Source: Paenibacillus paeoniae (GTDB lineage: Bacteria > Bacillota > Bacilli > Paenibacillales > Paenibacillaceae). From it: a stretch of DNA of 64,000 nt. The notes beneath the pieces were generated by a model. The model ran no database searches, had not been told where the DNA came from, and saw only the letters and a program-made list of their open reading frames with translations. A program made the position numbers and the translations under genes. The stretch is from assembly GCF_003388735.1 (NCBI RefSeq), contig NZ_QUBQ01000001.1:2480001-2544000 (forward strand), written 5' to 3'. Shown here piece after piece: positions 9,492 through 20,600 of this stretch (positions are counted from its first letter, which is position 1; each line of letters opens with the position of its first letter).

Positions 9492-12400
9492 CTATGATAA
9501 AATGCGGCTTTCCGTTAATTGCCGAAGCACGTCTACACTTTGGCCCGCAAGCTCTTGAACAGCTTCCTTTCTTAAACGTCTATCATTAAATTTCATATGA
9601 ACGGTCAACTGACTGGCAGCCTCCACATCCTCCAAGGTAACGATAAGTTCGTACGTATCCAACAACTCCGCATCGACCTGAAGCTCTCCCCAACCGATGA
9701 GCGGCAATATCTCTTGTTCGCCCTTCGCAGTCGGAATCTCTCCCACCCCGTTAAGAGGATAGCTTGCTGAATCGCTATCGGCTCTTAGCTTGCCGATAGC
9801 CGCAAACAGATCTGGAAATCCAGATATGGTTTCCAACAGGACTTGCCATGGCGATACACGCTTCCCATCTTCCAATATCATTTGTATAACGGCAGCATTC
9901 TGGCCGCTTCTGACGGCGAGCAGATAAGCAAATACAGAAGCGATCACATTAGCTGTGGAAACATTATGCTCCTTGCCGACAGACTGCATATTTCCGTAGA
10001 GCTCGCCCTGAACATGATAGCGAATGGAACCAAGTCCACTTGCCTGCGGACTGCGGGTAAAAAACTGCTCCGGCAATGTCTGATAACCCCCAAATACCGA
10101 TTCGTCATAGGCGGTATTTCGGCTTTCGATCCACCGGGCTAGCTTGTAAATGGTAGAGTAGGTGAACAAATCAACAATGCCGAGTCCCCATCCAAACTCC
10201 TTCTCCAGCTTGCCGTGCAGCTGCATAAGCAGAATAGAATTGCCGCCGAGGTCGAAGAAATGATCATGCGGTCCTACGTCTTCCAGCTTCAACACTTCTT
10301 GCCACACTCTCCGAATATTCAACTCTATCTCGCTCAACGGCACATCATCCCGCGAGCGGCGAGCCAGAGGACTAGCCATACCTGCCAGCGCCCTCTTATC
10401 TGTCTTGCCGTTGCCCGTTCGCGGAACCTCCGTTATGGAATAGAAGTACGACGGCACCATATAGCCGGGCAATCTGGTCTCCACATAATCTCGAAGTTCT
10501 TCGATGTACAGCTTGATCTCGTCTGTCTTGATATAAGCAGCTAGCGCCTTCTGTCCATCCGCATCGTCTACAGTCAGCACGATGGCATCTTCAATAGCTG
10601 GATGAGTCAGCAGATGATGCTCGATATCACCGGGCTCTACGCGGTAGCCACGTATTTTGATCTGCTCGTCCGCTCTGCCGAGAAATTGGATACTGCCGTC
10701 CGGGAACCACTTGCCGACATCGCCAGTCCTGTACAAACGTCCTCCATCGAGGAACGGATCATCAACGAAGCTTCCCGCGGTCAGCTCCGGCTGATTCAAG
10801 TACCCCCGTGCAACACCTTTGCCGCCAATACAAATTTCACCTGGAATGCCGACCGGCTGCAGCTTGCCGACACCATTCAGCACATACACCCTGTAGTTCC
10901 AAATCGGTTGGCCGATTGGAACAGAGCCTCCTGCCTGGAATGAGCAGCGATGATACGTCGCGCATACGGTCGCCTCAGTCGGTCCATAGGTGTTGTACAC
11001 CGCAGCACTCTTGATCAGATTGGCGTAATATTCCGGCTTAAGCACGTCACCGCCGCTAATAAAAATCCGGACGCCTTCCCAATGCTTCTGCTTGTTCCAT
11101 TCATTGAGCAGCAACGGCGAGCAGGAGACGACCGTTACCCCTCCATCTCGAATGAGTCTCCCTAGTCTCGACTGATCCAGCAGCTCCATCTTGTCCGCCA
11201 TGACCAGCCTCCCACCCGTCAGCAAAACGGGGTACATCTCTTCAACAAATTGATCGAAGGAGCAGGACGCTTGCTGGAGGAAGCCGTCCGCTTGCGTCAG
11301 CTTAAATTCAAGCTGAAAAGCCTGCACATAAGCCAGAAGATTGTCATGCCCCACCACCACACCCTTCGGACGACCGGTGGAGCCTGATGTATATAGAATA
11401 TAAGCTGCATCGCTTGATGCCTCTGCGGAGTTGCTGAATTGGCCCTCGTCCCCGTGGAGAGAGGCTTCTATGGAATCCAGATATTTATCGTGATAACCGT
11501 ACTGCTCCGCCACCTCCGGCGCAGCAAGCAAGACCCCTGCGCCGCTATCCTCCAAGATTTGTGCAATGCGCTCTGGCGCATAGGCGATATCAATGGGCAC
11601 ATAGGCCGCTCCGGACTTCAATACCCCCAGAATCGCTGCAATCAGATGCTCGTCACGCTCCATTAGGATCGCTACATGCTCCCCGTCAGCCACTCGTCCC
11701 TTCAACTTCAATGCAATGCGATTAGCCCGCTCATTCAGCTCTCTGTATGTCAGCTCTCTACCGCTGCTTAGAACCGCCAACCGATCGGGAGTCTCGTAAA
11801 CTTGCTTTTCAAACAAGCGATGGACTGGTTCTGTTGAAGCAGGCATAATCTCTCGATTGAAATGATGCAGGATCTCATTACGTTCTATGTCTGTGGTCAT
11901 ATCGATCAAGCCTATTGCTTGCCCAGGCTCCTTAGTCAGCTCCAAAATGATCTGACTATAATGGCTGGCCATTCGCTCAATGAAAGCTTTGGAGTAGCGA
12001 CTTGCATCATAGCCGATTTCCAGTTCTAAGCCGCCAAAGGTCTGTATGCCGATCGTTATGCCATAGTGAGTCGTCTCGCTCATTTCATAATGCTTAATCT
12101 TCAGCAGCTCGTCCTGCAAAAGCGTCATATCCAGCGGATAATTTTCCAATACGACGATGGTGTCAAACAGAGGCTCCCTCTGGTTAACCCCGATATACGT
12201 CCCAATATCGATCAACGCCGTGTGCTCAAAGTCTTCTCTGCGCTTCAGCCCATCATTGATAAGTCCGATATACTGGTGCCCTGACATGTCCGAGCCGCAT
12301 CGTACACGAAGCGGAATCGTGTTGATGAACAGACCTACCATCTCTTCTATTCCGCGAATCTGGGGCACACGACCGGATACTGTCGTACCGAATACGACGT

Positions 12401-13226
12401 CATCCGTCCGACTGTAGCGGGAAAGCAGCAATCCCCACGCGCCATACAGCAGTGCTGCAAGAGTGATCTCTCGACTTTGTGCAAACTGTACTATCGTCTC
12501 CATTTCTGTTAGAGGAAGCTTACACTTGTATGGAATTCCTCCTGCGTGATCTACAGCAACGTCAACCAGCTCCGGAATAGCTGTTCGCTCCGCCCAATCG
12601 GCGAGCTCACGCTGCCAATACAATCGCTGCGCCTCCCGATCGCGAGACTGATGCCATTTCACAAACTCCTTGAATCTCGTTTTGCCAGTCGACTGTGAGC
12701 CTTGCCCCAGACATAACGCCCGATAGGCTTGAAGTAATTCCTTCAACAAAATGCCGTTACTCCAGCCGTCGAACAGAATATGATGCCAAGTGACGATCAT
12801 TTCGCCTTCCCCGTCTGCCAGCTTGCACAAAGTCACTCGCAGTGGCGCTATCTCCAGATCCGGCACATTCCTCCGTTCGCGATCGCGCTCTTCCCGAATC
12901 CGCTGGTCTCTCTCTACAGGCAGCAGCTGATCAGACAAATCAACTGACCGAATTGGCGTTTGAGCCTGCTTTAATACAATTTGCACGGGTCTCTCCAGCT
13001 TCTCGAACCGAAATACGGTGCGAAGCATTTCATTGCGCCGAATTACCTCTTCCCAGGCGGCATGCAGTAGGTCCATCCGACATTCGCCGGTGAACCTGAC
13101 TGTTAGCTGCTGGACATACTCCTCCTGATGGCGGTCGCTCACATAATGAAACAGCAGCCCTTCCTGCGAAGGCGTCAGCGCCAGCATATCTTCAACATTC
13201 GCTCGATCCAGCCGTTTCTCCGTCAT
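9492..13226 (-). CDS. NRPS module C-A-PCP with C-terminal partial condensation-like domain
   Basis: A 1244-residue synthetase. The condensation domain has HHILFDGW (second His about 149). The adenylation domain has YTSGSTGRPKG, the A4-region FDQFVEEM, NTYGPTEA, and the C-terminal NGK lysine. My manual reading of the ten specificity residues is D-Q-E-S-I-G-T-V-C-K, which I cannot assign to an amino acid. The carrier domain has DLGGNS (Ser997). The last roughly 190 residues resemble only the C-terminal lobe of a condensation domain (an STANVIASVFAYLL-like core and a terminal LLDTYELIVTLEDVE segment) and lack HHxxxDG, so they should not catalyse condensation in the ordinary way. The protein should accept acyl-D-Asn from the first NRPS and pass the dipeptidyl chain to the KS-KR-ACP PKS. 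Whether the start is exactly at 13226 is likely but not tested. Confidence 0.9.
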   Translation of the reverse strand: MTEKRLDRANVEDMLALTPSQEGLLFHYVSDRHQEEYVQQLTVRFTGECRMDLLHAAWEEVIRRNEMLRTVFRFEKLERPVQIVLKQAQTPIRSVDLSDQLLPVERDQRIREERDRERRNVPDLEIAPLRVTLCKLADGEGEMIVTWHHILFDGWSNGILLKELLQAYRALCLGQGSQSTGKTRFKEFVKWHQSRDREAQRLYWQRELADWAERTAIPELVDVAVDHAGGIPYKCKLPLTEMETIVQFAQSREITLAALLYGAWGLLLSRYSRTDDVVFGTTVSGRVPQIRGIEEMVGLFINTIPLRVRCGSDMSGHQYIGLINDGLKRREDFEHTALIDIGTYIGVNQREPLFDTIVVLENYPLDMTLLQDELLKIKHYEMSETTHYGITIGIQTFGGLELEIGYDASRYSKAFIERMASHYSQIILELTKEPGQAIGLIDMTTDIERNEILHHFNREIMPASTEPVHRLFEKQVYETPDRLAVLSSGRELTYRELNERANRIALKLKGRVADGEHVAILMERDEHLIAAILGVLKSGAAYVPIDIAYAPERIAQILEDSGAGVLLAAPEVAEQYGYHDKYLDSIEASLHGDEGQFSNSAEASSDAAYILYTSGSTGRPKGVVVGHDNLLAYVQAFQLEFKLTQADGFLQQASCSFDQFVEEMYPVLLTGGRLVMADKMELLDQSRLGRLIRDGGVTVVSCSPLLLNEWNKQKHWEGVRIFISGGDVLKPEYYANLIKSAAVYNTYGPTEATVCATYHRCSFQAGGSVPIGQPIWNYRVYVLNGVGKLQPVGIPGEICIGGKGVARGYLNQPELTAGSFVDDPFLDGGRLYRTGDVGKWFPDGSIQFLGRADEQIKIRGYRVEPGDIEHHLLTHPAIEDAIVLTVDDADGQKALAAYIKTDEIKLYIEELRDYVETRLPGYMVPSYFYSITEVPRTGNGKTDKRALAGMASPLARRSRDDVPLSEIELNIRRVWQEVLKLEDVGPHDHFFDLGGNSILLMQLHGKLEKEFGWGLGIVDLFTYSTIYKLARWIESRNTAYDESVFGGYQTLPEQFFTRSPQASGLGSIRYHVQGELYGNMQSVGKEHNVSTANVIASVFAYLLAVRSGQNAAVIQMILEDGKRVSPWQVLLETISGFPDLFAAIGKLRADSDSASYPLNGVGEIPTAKGEQEILPLIGWGELQVDAELLDTYELIVTLEDVEAASQLTVHMKFNDRRLRKEAVQELAGQSVDVLRQLTESRILS

Positions 13227-13265
13227 GCTTCCTCACCCTCCTTGCTATAGCTAAGAAACTTTCGT

Positions 13266-16200
13266 CTAGGATAAGACCACGTCGCCTGTTAGCCCCCGAG
13301 ACTTCACCTCAACGACCTGTCCCATCTCCATCTTGATGGTCTGGTCCGCCAAGTCGAAGTAGCGGTCGTCATGTGTAATGGCAATGACGCACTTGCCTCG
13401 ATTTTTCAAATCTGGGAGCAATTTATGATAGAAATAAGCGCGATACTCAGGATCTTGATCGGCAGCCCATTCGTCGAACAGGCAGAACGGCCGGTCATCC
13501 AGGTAGCTGATCAGCAGCGCAAGCCGCTTCCGCTGTCCGGTGGATAGCTTGGTCGTATTAAACGATCCGTTCTCGATTTGCACCTTGTCTATTAGCTGAA
13601 GCTCTCTAAGATGCCGCTCAATCTCCAGCCCTTTGGTGGAATAATCGATTCCGTACATCTTCTGGAACAAATAAAAGTCACTGAATATCGCTGAGAATTG
13701 CTCCCCGAGCCTACTGGAATCCGCCTGCTGGCCGTCCAGCCGCACTTCTCCCTCTGCAGGAACGTACAAGCCGGTAATCAGCTTCGCCAAGGTCGATTTC
13801 CCGCTTCCGTTCCCACCTGTAATGAATGTAATTTCACCCGGACGGAAGGCGCAATTAATCGGACCCACCGAAAACGTCTCACCCTCTTTGTTGCTGTAAT
13901 GGAACGCTACCGAGCGAAGCTCCAACTGAGCAGGGCCCGGCAGTTCCTCCGCTTTCTTCCTCTCATTCTCTGCGTGTACGGTGTCCAGCTCTGCTGACAG
14001 CTGCTTAATGCGGTTCCAGCTGATTCGAATCTGAATCGCGTTAGGAATGGTATTCAAGATGCCGTGGATGGGACCCGTCATGTAGAGCAGAACAAATACA
14101 TAATTGCGAAGCGTATGCTCCTTCAACTCGCTGAACAGCAGCGGGAACAGGAACACGACCGAACCGATAACAAAAGTGAACAGCAGCTCGCCAATTACGT
14201 TGACATTGGCATATTGGAGATCGCCCTTGATACGTTTGTCCCGATACGTATTGCAGCTATCCTCCATGTCACTCTGGAAGCCCGCGCGCTTGCGCCCATT
14301 CAGGCTAAGCTCCTTGAAGCCATTCATTAAATCATTAATAAAGCGGAAAAACACGTTTTGAATATCGCGAGTCTCTCCCCAAATTCGGTTCGCCTTAATA
14401 CCCGTTACATAATGCAAGCCCGCCGCCAATACGATAAAGACCATGGCGATCAGCAATCCCTGCAGGCTGATAATGCCCATGTATACAAAGCAGCAGATGA
14501 GCGTGACCAAGGCGGTCGCTCCCGTAATAACCACATTAGAGAAGCCGCTAATTCGCTCGGTATCGTTGTTGAGCGAGGCTTGAATTTTGCCGTCCTCTAC
14601 ATTTTCGATTCGCTGGTAAGAGGTTTTCAAAATTTTCCCCAGCAGCTCCATTCGCGTCTCGTAGACCATATCGTTGGCAATTTTCACAAGTCTCGTCCGC
14701 ACCAGCTTCTGACCTACGACGTAGACGGCAATGCCAAACGCAAAATAAAGGAACAAGCCGCCCTGAAAATCATCTACGCCGCGGTTAAGCGTCTCATTGA
14801 CGATAAATATAATCATCGCGTTGCCGAAGCCGCTTGCAATGCTGAGCAGCACCAAGGCGAACATGGAACGGTCACCTGACTTCGGGAACATACTCGAAAA
14901 CATCATATACAAGCCGAATAGGACAACCGTCGTCAGCAGCATAATGACTGCATACAGGAGAGTATCAGGCGCCCATACGAGCACGAAATCCCAATTCAAT
15001 CCCCAGAACATAATGTCTGGAATCCGGTACAGGCAATAAGCCATGACACCAATAAAGGCAGCGAGTGTCAGGAGCCGTAAGACAGCCGACATCGGCTTGC
15101 CCTGGAAACGGCGCGTCCCGCGTACCGCTTGCGCGACAACCGTCCCCGTCTTCCATAACACAAGCAGCGCTACCGGAATGAGAACGAATAGGATAAAGGT
15201 CGCCATATTGTCGATACCCTTATATTGGTCGCTCACGGGATCGGGCGTTTCTTTCCCGACAATGAGATTCATAATGCCCTGGGCAATCGTTCCTGAATAC
15301 GGCGAGTTCAAGTTCGCGAGCACCGCAACGCCCACACCGTCCTCTGGACGAAACACGAAGTAAGATGAATAGTTCGGATTGCCGCCGGCATGCGAGATTT
15401 CGCCCGTGCCATCCTGATAGACGCTCCAGCCTGCCGCATAGGAAGAGCCGTCGCCTCCGGGCGGCACCGTTCGGTCAGGAAGATGCGACTTCTCCAGAAG
15501 TTCGGCGAAGGGTTGAGAAATGGACTCCACGCCGAGCTGGATTTTCAGCCATCTGGCCATATCTGTCGCATTCGAAATGATGTAGCCTGCCGGAGTATTG
15601 CCTCGGTACATCGGTGCATCATATTCAGCGGTACGCAGCATTTTGACCTTATAGCCTTTGGAGAATTGATGCTCCGCTGCTTCCCCTCGGAACATGAACG
15701 TCGATGCCAAACTCATTGGCTCCAATATCCGCTCCTTAACAAATTGCTCATAAGTTCCGCCGGACAGGTTCTGAATAATTAATCCAAGCACGTCATAGTT
15801 GATCGTTGCATATTCATATTGCTCACCGGGCTGACGATCTAGCTCCAGTCCAACGAGCGTTCGCACCGTCTTCTCAAGCGCACCCTCGTCATCTGCAACC
15901 GGAATTTCACCAATTGTCTTGAACGGTACGCCGCTTGTATGATGGAGAAATTGCCTAAGCGTAATCTCGGCAGGCTGTCCTTTGTAAGTCAGCTCCAGCC
16001 AAGGAAGATACGCCGACACCTTCTCGTCCAGATTCAGCTTGCCTTCTTCCTCCAGTTGCAGGACTGCCAGCGCCGTAAAAGCCTTGCTTGTCGAACCAAG
16101 CTCGAACAGCGTCTCTGGCGTAACGGGAATGCTGCGGCTCACATCCGCGTGGCCGAATCCCTTCTGGTATACCGTATGTTCACCGTTAACAATGACAACG

Positions 16201-16364
16201 GACATGCCCGGAATTTTAGATTTCTCCCAGCTTTTTTCGATAAACTGCTCGATCTCTGCTTCTTTGCCTGATAAGTCGGCAGCGGAAGCATATCCCGGTT
16301 GACCGGTGGACAAGAGAATAACAATACTGGCAACAAGCAACAACCAACGTCTAATAGGCATCAT
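13266..16364 (-). CDS. Prodrug-cleaving S12 peptidase fused to cyclic-peptide-type ABC exporter
   Basis: A bifunctional membrane protein of about 1032 residues. I place the start at 16364 (AGAAGG 6 nt upstream), giving a 14-nt overlap with the glycosyltransferase stop. An N-terminal signal/anchor helix precedes a beta-lactamase-like serine peptidase (about 30-360) with STSK (Ser91, Lys94), Tyr185 in YATINY, and HAGG (His325). Several membrane helices follow (from about residue 390), then an ABC membrane domain and an ATPase with Walker A GGNGSGKST near residue 850, signature LSTGQ and Walker B CLFDE. This architecture matches the known periplasmic D-Asn peptidases of prodrug systems (ClbP, XcnG, ZmaM), some of which carry an exporter domain. 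Expected job: export the inactive acyl-D-Asn precursor and remove the acyl-D-Asn cap outside the cytoplasm. The third residue after the catalytic Tyr is Thr187 where class C beta-lactamases have Asn. Confidence 0.92.
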   Translation of the reverse strand: MMPIRRWLLLVASIVILLSTGQPGYASAADLSGKEAEIEQFIEKSWEKSKIPGMSVVIVNGEHTVYQKGFGHADVSRSIPVTPETLFELGSTSKAFTALAVLQLEEEGKLNLDEKVSAYLPWLELTYKGQPAEITLRQFLHHTSGVPFKTIGEIPVADDEGALEKTVRTLVGLELDRQPGEQYEYATINYDVLGLIIQNLSGGTYEQFVKERILEPMSLASTFMFRGEAAEHQFSKGYKVKMLRTAEYDAPMYRGNTPAGYIISNATDMARWLKIQLGVESISQPFAELLEKSHLPDRTVPPGGDGSSYAAGWSVYQDGTGEISHAGGNPNYSSYFVFRPEDGVGVAVLANLNSPYSGTIAQGIMNLIVGKETPDPVSDQYKGIDNMATFILFVLIPVALLVLWKTGTVVAQAVRGTRRFQGKPMSAVLRLLTLAAFIGVMAYCLYRIPDIMFWGLNWDFVLVWAPDTLLYAVIMLLTTVVLFGLYMMFSSMFPKSGDRSMFALVLLSIASGFGNAMIIFIVNETLNRGVDDFQGGLFLYFAFGIAVYVVGQKLVRTRLVKIANDMVYETRMELLGKILKTSYQRIENVEDGKIQASLNNDTERISGFSNVVITGATALVTLICCFVYMGIISLQGLLIAMVFIVLAAGLHYVTGIKANRIWGETRDIQNVFFRFINDLMNGFKELSLNGRKRAGFQSDMEDSCNTYRDKRIKGDLQYANVNVIGELLFTFVIGSVVFLFPLLFSELKEHTLRNYVFVLLYMTGPIHGILNTIPNAIQIRISWNRIKQLSAELDTVHAENERKKAEELPGPAQLELRSVAFHYSNKEGETFSVGPINCAFRPGEITFITGGNGSGKSTLAKLITGLYVPAEGEVRLDGQQADSSRLGEQFSAIFSDFYLFQKMYGIDYSTKGLEIERHLRELQLIDKVQIENGSFNTTKLSTGQRKRLALLISYLDDRPFCLFDEWAADQDPEYRAYFYHKLLPDLKNRGKCVIAITHDDRYFDLADQTIKMEMGQVVEVKSRGLTGDVVLS

Positions 16365-17601
16365 CGTACACCTTCTGCTTCGCAAATTTGAGAATTTCAT
16401 CTACAGCGCGGTCCAGGCCGCCCGTTCGTTCGAACGAATCACTGACTTTCGCACAGCTCTCCTTGTATTCGGGCAGGGAAGCCACCCGGTCTACCGCCTC
16501 CCTTAATTCTTCTGCGCCGACTTTCTCTTCTCGCATATAAATCCCCGTACCCGCGCGCTCCACCATAAGCGCTCCCATATACTCGTCGAAGACCTGCGGT
16601 AGGACAACCATGGGAACACCGCTGCATAACGATTCATAGATGCTATTGGCGCCTCCGTGGGTAATAAAGACGTCCGCGCGGCTTAAGATGTCGAGCTGGG
16701 GCACATAAGAGCGGACGATAAAGTTAGCCGGAATGGACACTCGCATAGGGGCAAGATCAGTTTGGCCGATCGACATAACAACCTGGTAGCGACTATCACC
16801 CAACGCAGAAAAACAAGTCTCGTAAGCATCGTTTAATTCATTCAGAATGGTGCCGAATGCAATATAGACTAACGGTCTGCCGTCCAGCAGCTCATAAGGA
16901 AAATCCACAGGCTCCCTGCGCGGATACAATGCGTAGCCCACGAACAGATGCGTGTCGTCGAAAGCATCTTCATGAATTTGAAATTCACGGGAAGTGAATA
17001 CCAAATTCAGCGGCTGCTTGCTGCAAAACACATCATTGATGACATTCATTGGCGGCAAGCGGTATCTGAGCGCAATCATTCCGGAGAGACGGTCCAGCAG
17101 CTTCCGGTATATATCATGCCTGCCCCTGTTGCGCTCATAGAGCGGATCGCCTTGAGCCCGCAGGACATATTCCATAAAAAACTCGGGATCGCGGTCCGCC
17201 ATCTCGTCAATAAACGGGAAGTTGGCAAAAAAAGCAATGCCCGGTATATCCAATCTTGCAGCTATTTCCTTCCCCCATAATCCAAAGGCGTCATGAATGA
17301 CATAATCGGGGTTCAACTGGGCTACTTCATCGTATAGGGCGGACGTCAGCGTACGGCTTCGGTCCATCAAGAAGTCGGCGAATACAAGGAAGGTATCAAT
17401 GCCGCTTCCCTTATGCGTGCTGAAGCCAAGTAAGCCCCTGTAGCTGCGGAATGACGCGCCGACTTGTTCGATCTTTTCACGAAAGGAATCGCTGCAATAA
17501 TAGACAACCTCCTCCCCGCGTTCGATCAGCTTGGAGACCAGACCTAGCGTCGGATTGACGTGACCGTGCAGATCCACACCAAATAACACGACTTTTGACA
17601 T
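16351..17601 (-). CDS. MGT-family (macrolide-type) UDP-glycosyltransferase
   Basis: A 416-residue GT1/GT-B enzyme. The N-terminus (LHGHVNPTLGLVSKLIERG) is typical of the acceptor-binding domain of macrolide-type glycosyltransferases. The C-terminal half carries THGGANSIYESLCSGVPMV, the nucleotide-sugar-binding signature with its conserved His-Gly-Gly. It sits between the loading NRPS (27 nt gap with AAAGGAGG) and the peptidase-exporter, which it overlaps, so it belongs to the operon. Two roles fit: decorating the product, or glycosylating it inside the cell as self-protection, as macrolide-inactivating MGT enzymes do. The sequence does not decide between these. Confidence 0.9.
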   Translation of the reverse strand: MSKVVLFGVDLHGHVNPTLGLVSKLIERGEEVVYYCSDSFREKIEQVGASFRSYRGLLGFSTHKGSGIDTFLVFADFLMDRSRTLTSALYDEVAQLNPDYVIHDAFGLWGKEIAARLDIPGIAFFANFPFIDEMADRDPEFFMEYVLRAQGDPLYERNRGRHDIYRKLLDRLSGMIALRYRLPPMNVINDVFCSKQPLNLVFTSREFQIHEDAFDDTHLFVGYALYPRREPVDFPYELLDGRPLVYIAFGTILNELNDAYETCFSALGDSRYQVVMSIGQTDLAPMRVSIPANFIVRSYVPQLDILSRADVFITHGGANSIYESLCSGVPMVVLPQVFDEYMGALMVERAGTGIYMREEKVGAEELREAVDRVASLPEYKESCAKVSDSFERTGGLDRAVDEILKFAKQKVYDDAY

Positions 17602-17628
17602 CAGCTGCCTCCTTTACTTATTCATTGG

Positions 17629-20600
17629 TTACATCAGCAAACTGTCCAGCTCATCCTGCGACAGCTTGATCGTATCGAAGTCTGACGGAGTATATTCCGC
17701 GAGTTCCCGCTCGCAGCAATGTGCGACGATGGCTGCCAGCTTGTTCTTGTAAGCTTGCATCCATGAGTCTACTGTTGAACTTAGGAATCGGTTGACGCTA
17801 TAGGTTGCGGATACCCGCAGCTTCCTGCGGACAACGATGGCATGGATATCGATGAGAGCAGTAAGAGCATTGGCTCTTCCCGACTCCGCACCACTGGGCT
17901 CATCGGCCAAATCGAACCATTCATTGCGAAACTCGCTATCAAAGTCGCCCATGAAATTAAAGCGAACGAGCTTATCCGCAGCATATTCGGCCGATATATC
18001 TCCCCGCTGCTGCAGCAAGCCAAAACCAATGCCATTGCCGGGCACTTGCCTCAGTTGCTCCTTCACAGCCTTGATCCATGACGCCAGGCCATCTGGCGTA
18101 TGCATTAGCTTTAACGGGTACAACGAGGTAAACCACCCCGCCGTTCGGGTAATATCGATAGAATCGCCAAACGACTCTCTCCCGTGGCCTTCCAGCTCAA
18201 TCCCTATTTGATTCAGCCCAAATTGGTCAAACAATGATTGTCCAAGCGCCGCAATAAACAGATCCATTGGTCTCGTTCCATATGCGGAATGGGCATCCCG
18301 CAACAATCGGTCGGTCTCTTCCTCCGACCATTCGAATGAGTCCGTTCTCGCACTTTCTATATCGTCCCGGCCGTCTTCGATATCGACTAGAATTGTCCGT
18401 AAGCCGCTTGTAACGGACTGCCAATACATACGCTCCTCATCCGGTAGCCTGTACTGATGCAGTTGCTCGGACCATGCTTGCACGGATGCGGTCTTACTCT
18501 GAAAATTCACGGGCATTCCTGTGCGGAGCTGCTGCAAGCCTGTAGCCAGGTCCTCCAGAAGTATGCGCCACGTAACGCCATCTACAGCTAGATGATGCGC
18601 GGCAAGCAGCAATCGCTTGCCGTTCGCGCCCAGATCGAACATGGTTGCCTGCAACAGCCGTCCTTCCCGCAAGTCGAAGGCACCTTTTACGGCTTCGCCG
18701 ATATGCATGATGCCAACTGCTTGCTCTTCAGCTGAATAGTCCGCTAAGGAATGGACATTAATCTGCACCTTATGGGCCGGATCGTTCACATAAACGATCG
18801 TATCGTGATCAGGTTCAAGTCCGATTCTGAGCGCATCGTGATGCTCCATCAGCTTCTGAAGGACATGCTCCAGCTCGGAGATCGTTGCGTCTTGCTTAAG
18901 TTCAAGCAGGACGGATTGATGATAATGCCCCCGCTCCTGGAGGTTCTGGCGGAGAAACCAGGAAGCGATCGGCCAGGGACGAATCGTGCCCTCTGCACGG
19001 CTTTGCGAATACTGCGTCCCTTCGTCTAAAGGCCGTAATAATGAAGCCATATCCTCTATAACAGGAGAACCCAATATCTCCTTTACTTTAACGCCGTAAT
19101 TAAGCCCATTCAGTCTTGATGAGACTTGAATAGCCTTGATAGAATCGCCTCCGAGATGATAGAAGTTATCCCGAATCCCGATAGGACGAACGCCAAGCAG
19201 CTCTTCCAGTACTTGAAGCAGCACATGTTCCGCGTCATTCCGTCCCTCCTGGAACGGTATATGACTGTCTGAAGCCGCATTCGGTTCTGGCAGCAGCTTG
19301 CGATTTACTTTCCCGTTTACGCTGAGCGGTATCTCGTCCATGGTTACGAAATGAGACGGAACCATGTAAGACGGCAGCTGAGCCGTTAGGCTCTGCCGAA
19401 GCTCTGCATGATGAAGCAGTCCAGTGCTTACGATATATGCGCACAGATACTTGCTTTGATCATCATGCACACGATCGATGACCACCGCATCACGGACACG
19501 GACATCTTGCAGCAGCGTCTTCTCGATTTCTGCCAATTCTATTCGATGTCCACGAATCTTGACTTGATGATCCGTGCGACCAGCATATTCAATCTTGCCA
19601 TTCCGAAGCCTCTTCGCAAGATCGCCTGTACGGTACATGCGCTTGCCCGGAAGGAATGGATTGTCTACAAACCGTTCACTTGTCAGGTCGGTCCGATTAC
19701 GGTAGCCTCTTGCCACCCCGTCCCCTGAAATATACATCTCGCCCAGCGTGCCGTCTGGCACAGGATTCAAATACGGATCAAGCAAATAAATCATCACATT
19801 ATGTGCAGGTATGCCGATCGGCACTGAAGCCCGCGTATCTTCATATGGATCAAACCGATGGATCATGCATCCGACGACCGTCTCCGTCGGACCGTATTCA
19901 TTCAAGACGTCAATTTGTCCTCCCCAATGGTCATTAATGTTGCGAGCCAGGCTCGTTTTAAGATCTTCACCTCCAACGATAAACCGCCTAACAGACGAAT
20001 GGCGGTAATCTATATTTTGCAGCAGGGATAAATGCGCCGGCGTCAGCTTGACCACTGTAGACCGATTGTCTTTTAAGATGCGATAGAGTATAAATTCGTC
20101 GCCCGTATCCCGATACACCAGAATCATGCCTCCGCAAATTAGCGGCGTAAAAATAGAAGTGACTGTCAAATCGAACGCCAGCGAAGAGTAGAGCGGGAAT
20201 ACCACCGGATCTTCCTTCGCGTACATCAGCTTCGCCCACCAAATGTAGTTGGTCAGCCCGCGATGCTCAATCATCGCACCCTTCGGCTGGCCAGTAGAGC
20301 CGGAGGTGTATATGATATAAGCCAATTCGTCAGGCTCAGAGTGAATCTCCGGATCGAAGCTCTTCTCATCAAAGCTGGAAGCGGATCTTAAATCCAACAT
20401 TGGTATCGGGTATTGCCCCTCTATCCCGTCTACATTCGTCAAAACAAGCTTTGCTCCGGAATCCTCCAGCATGTACCGGATTCGTTCCTCTGGATAAGCG
20501 GGATCAATCGGCACGTAAGCGCCGCCTGCCTTCAGCACGCCCCAAATCGCGATTACCGTCTCTGCGGAATGATGGGTCCATATGGCGACCGTCGTTTCTT

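Noticed and set aside
9492-10200. Epimerisation domain at the end of the second NRPS
   Set aside because: No HHxxxD motif and only half the domain length; it fits a C-lobe remnant better.
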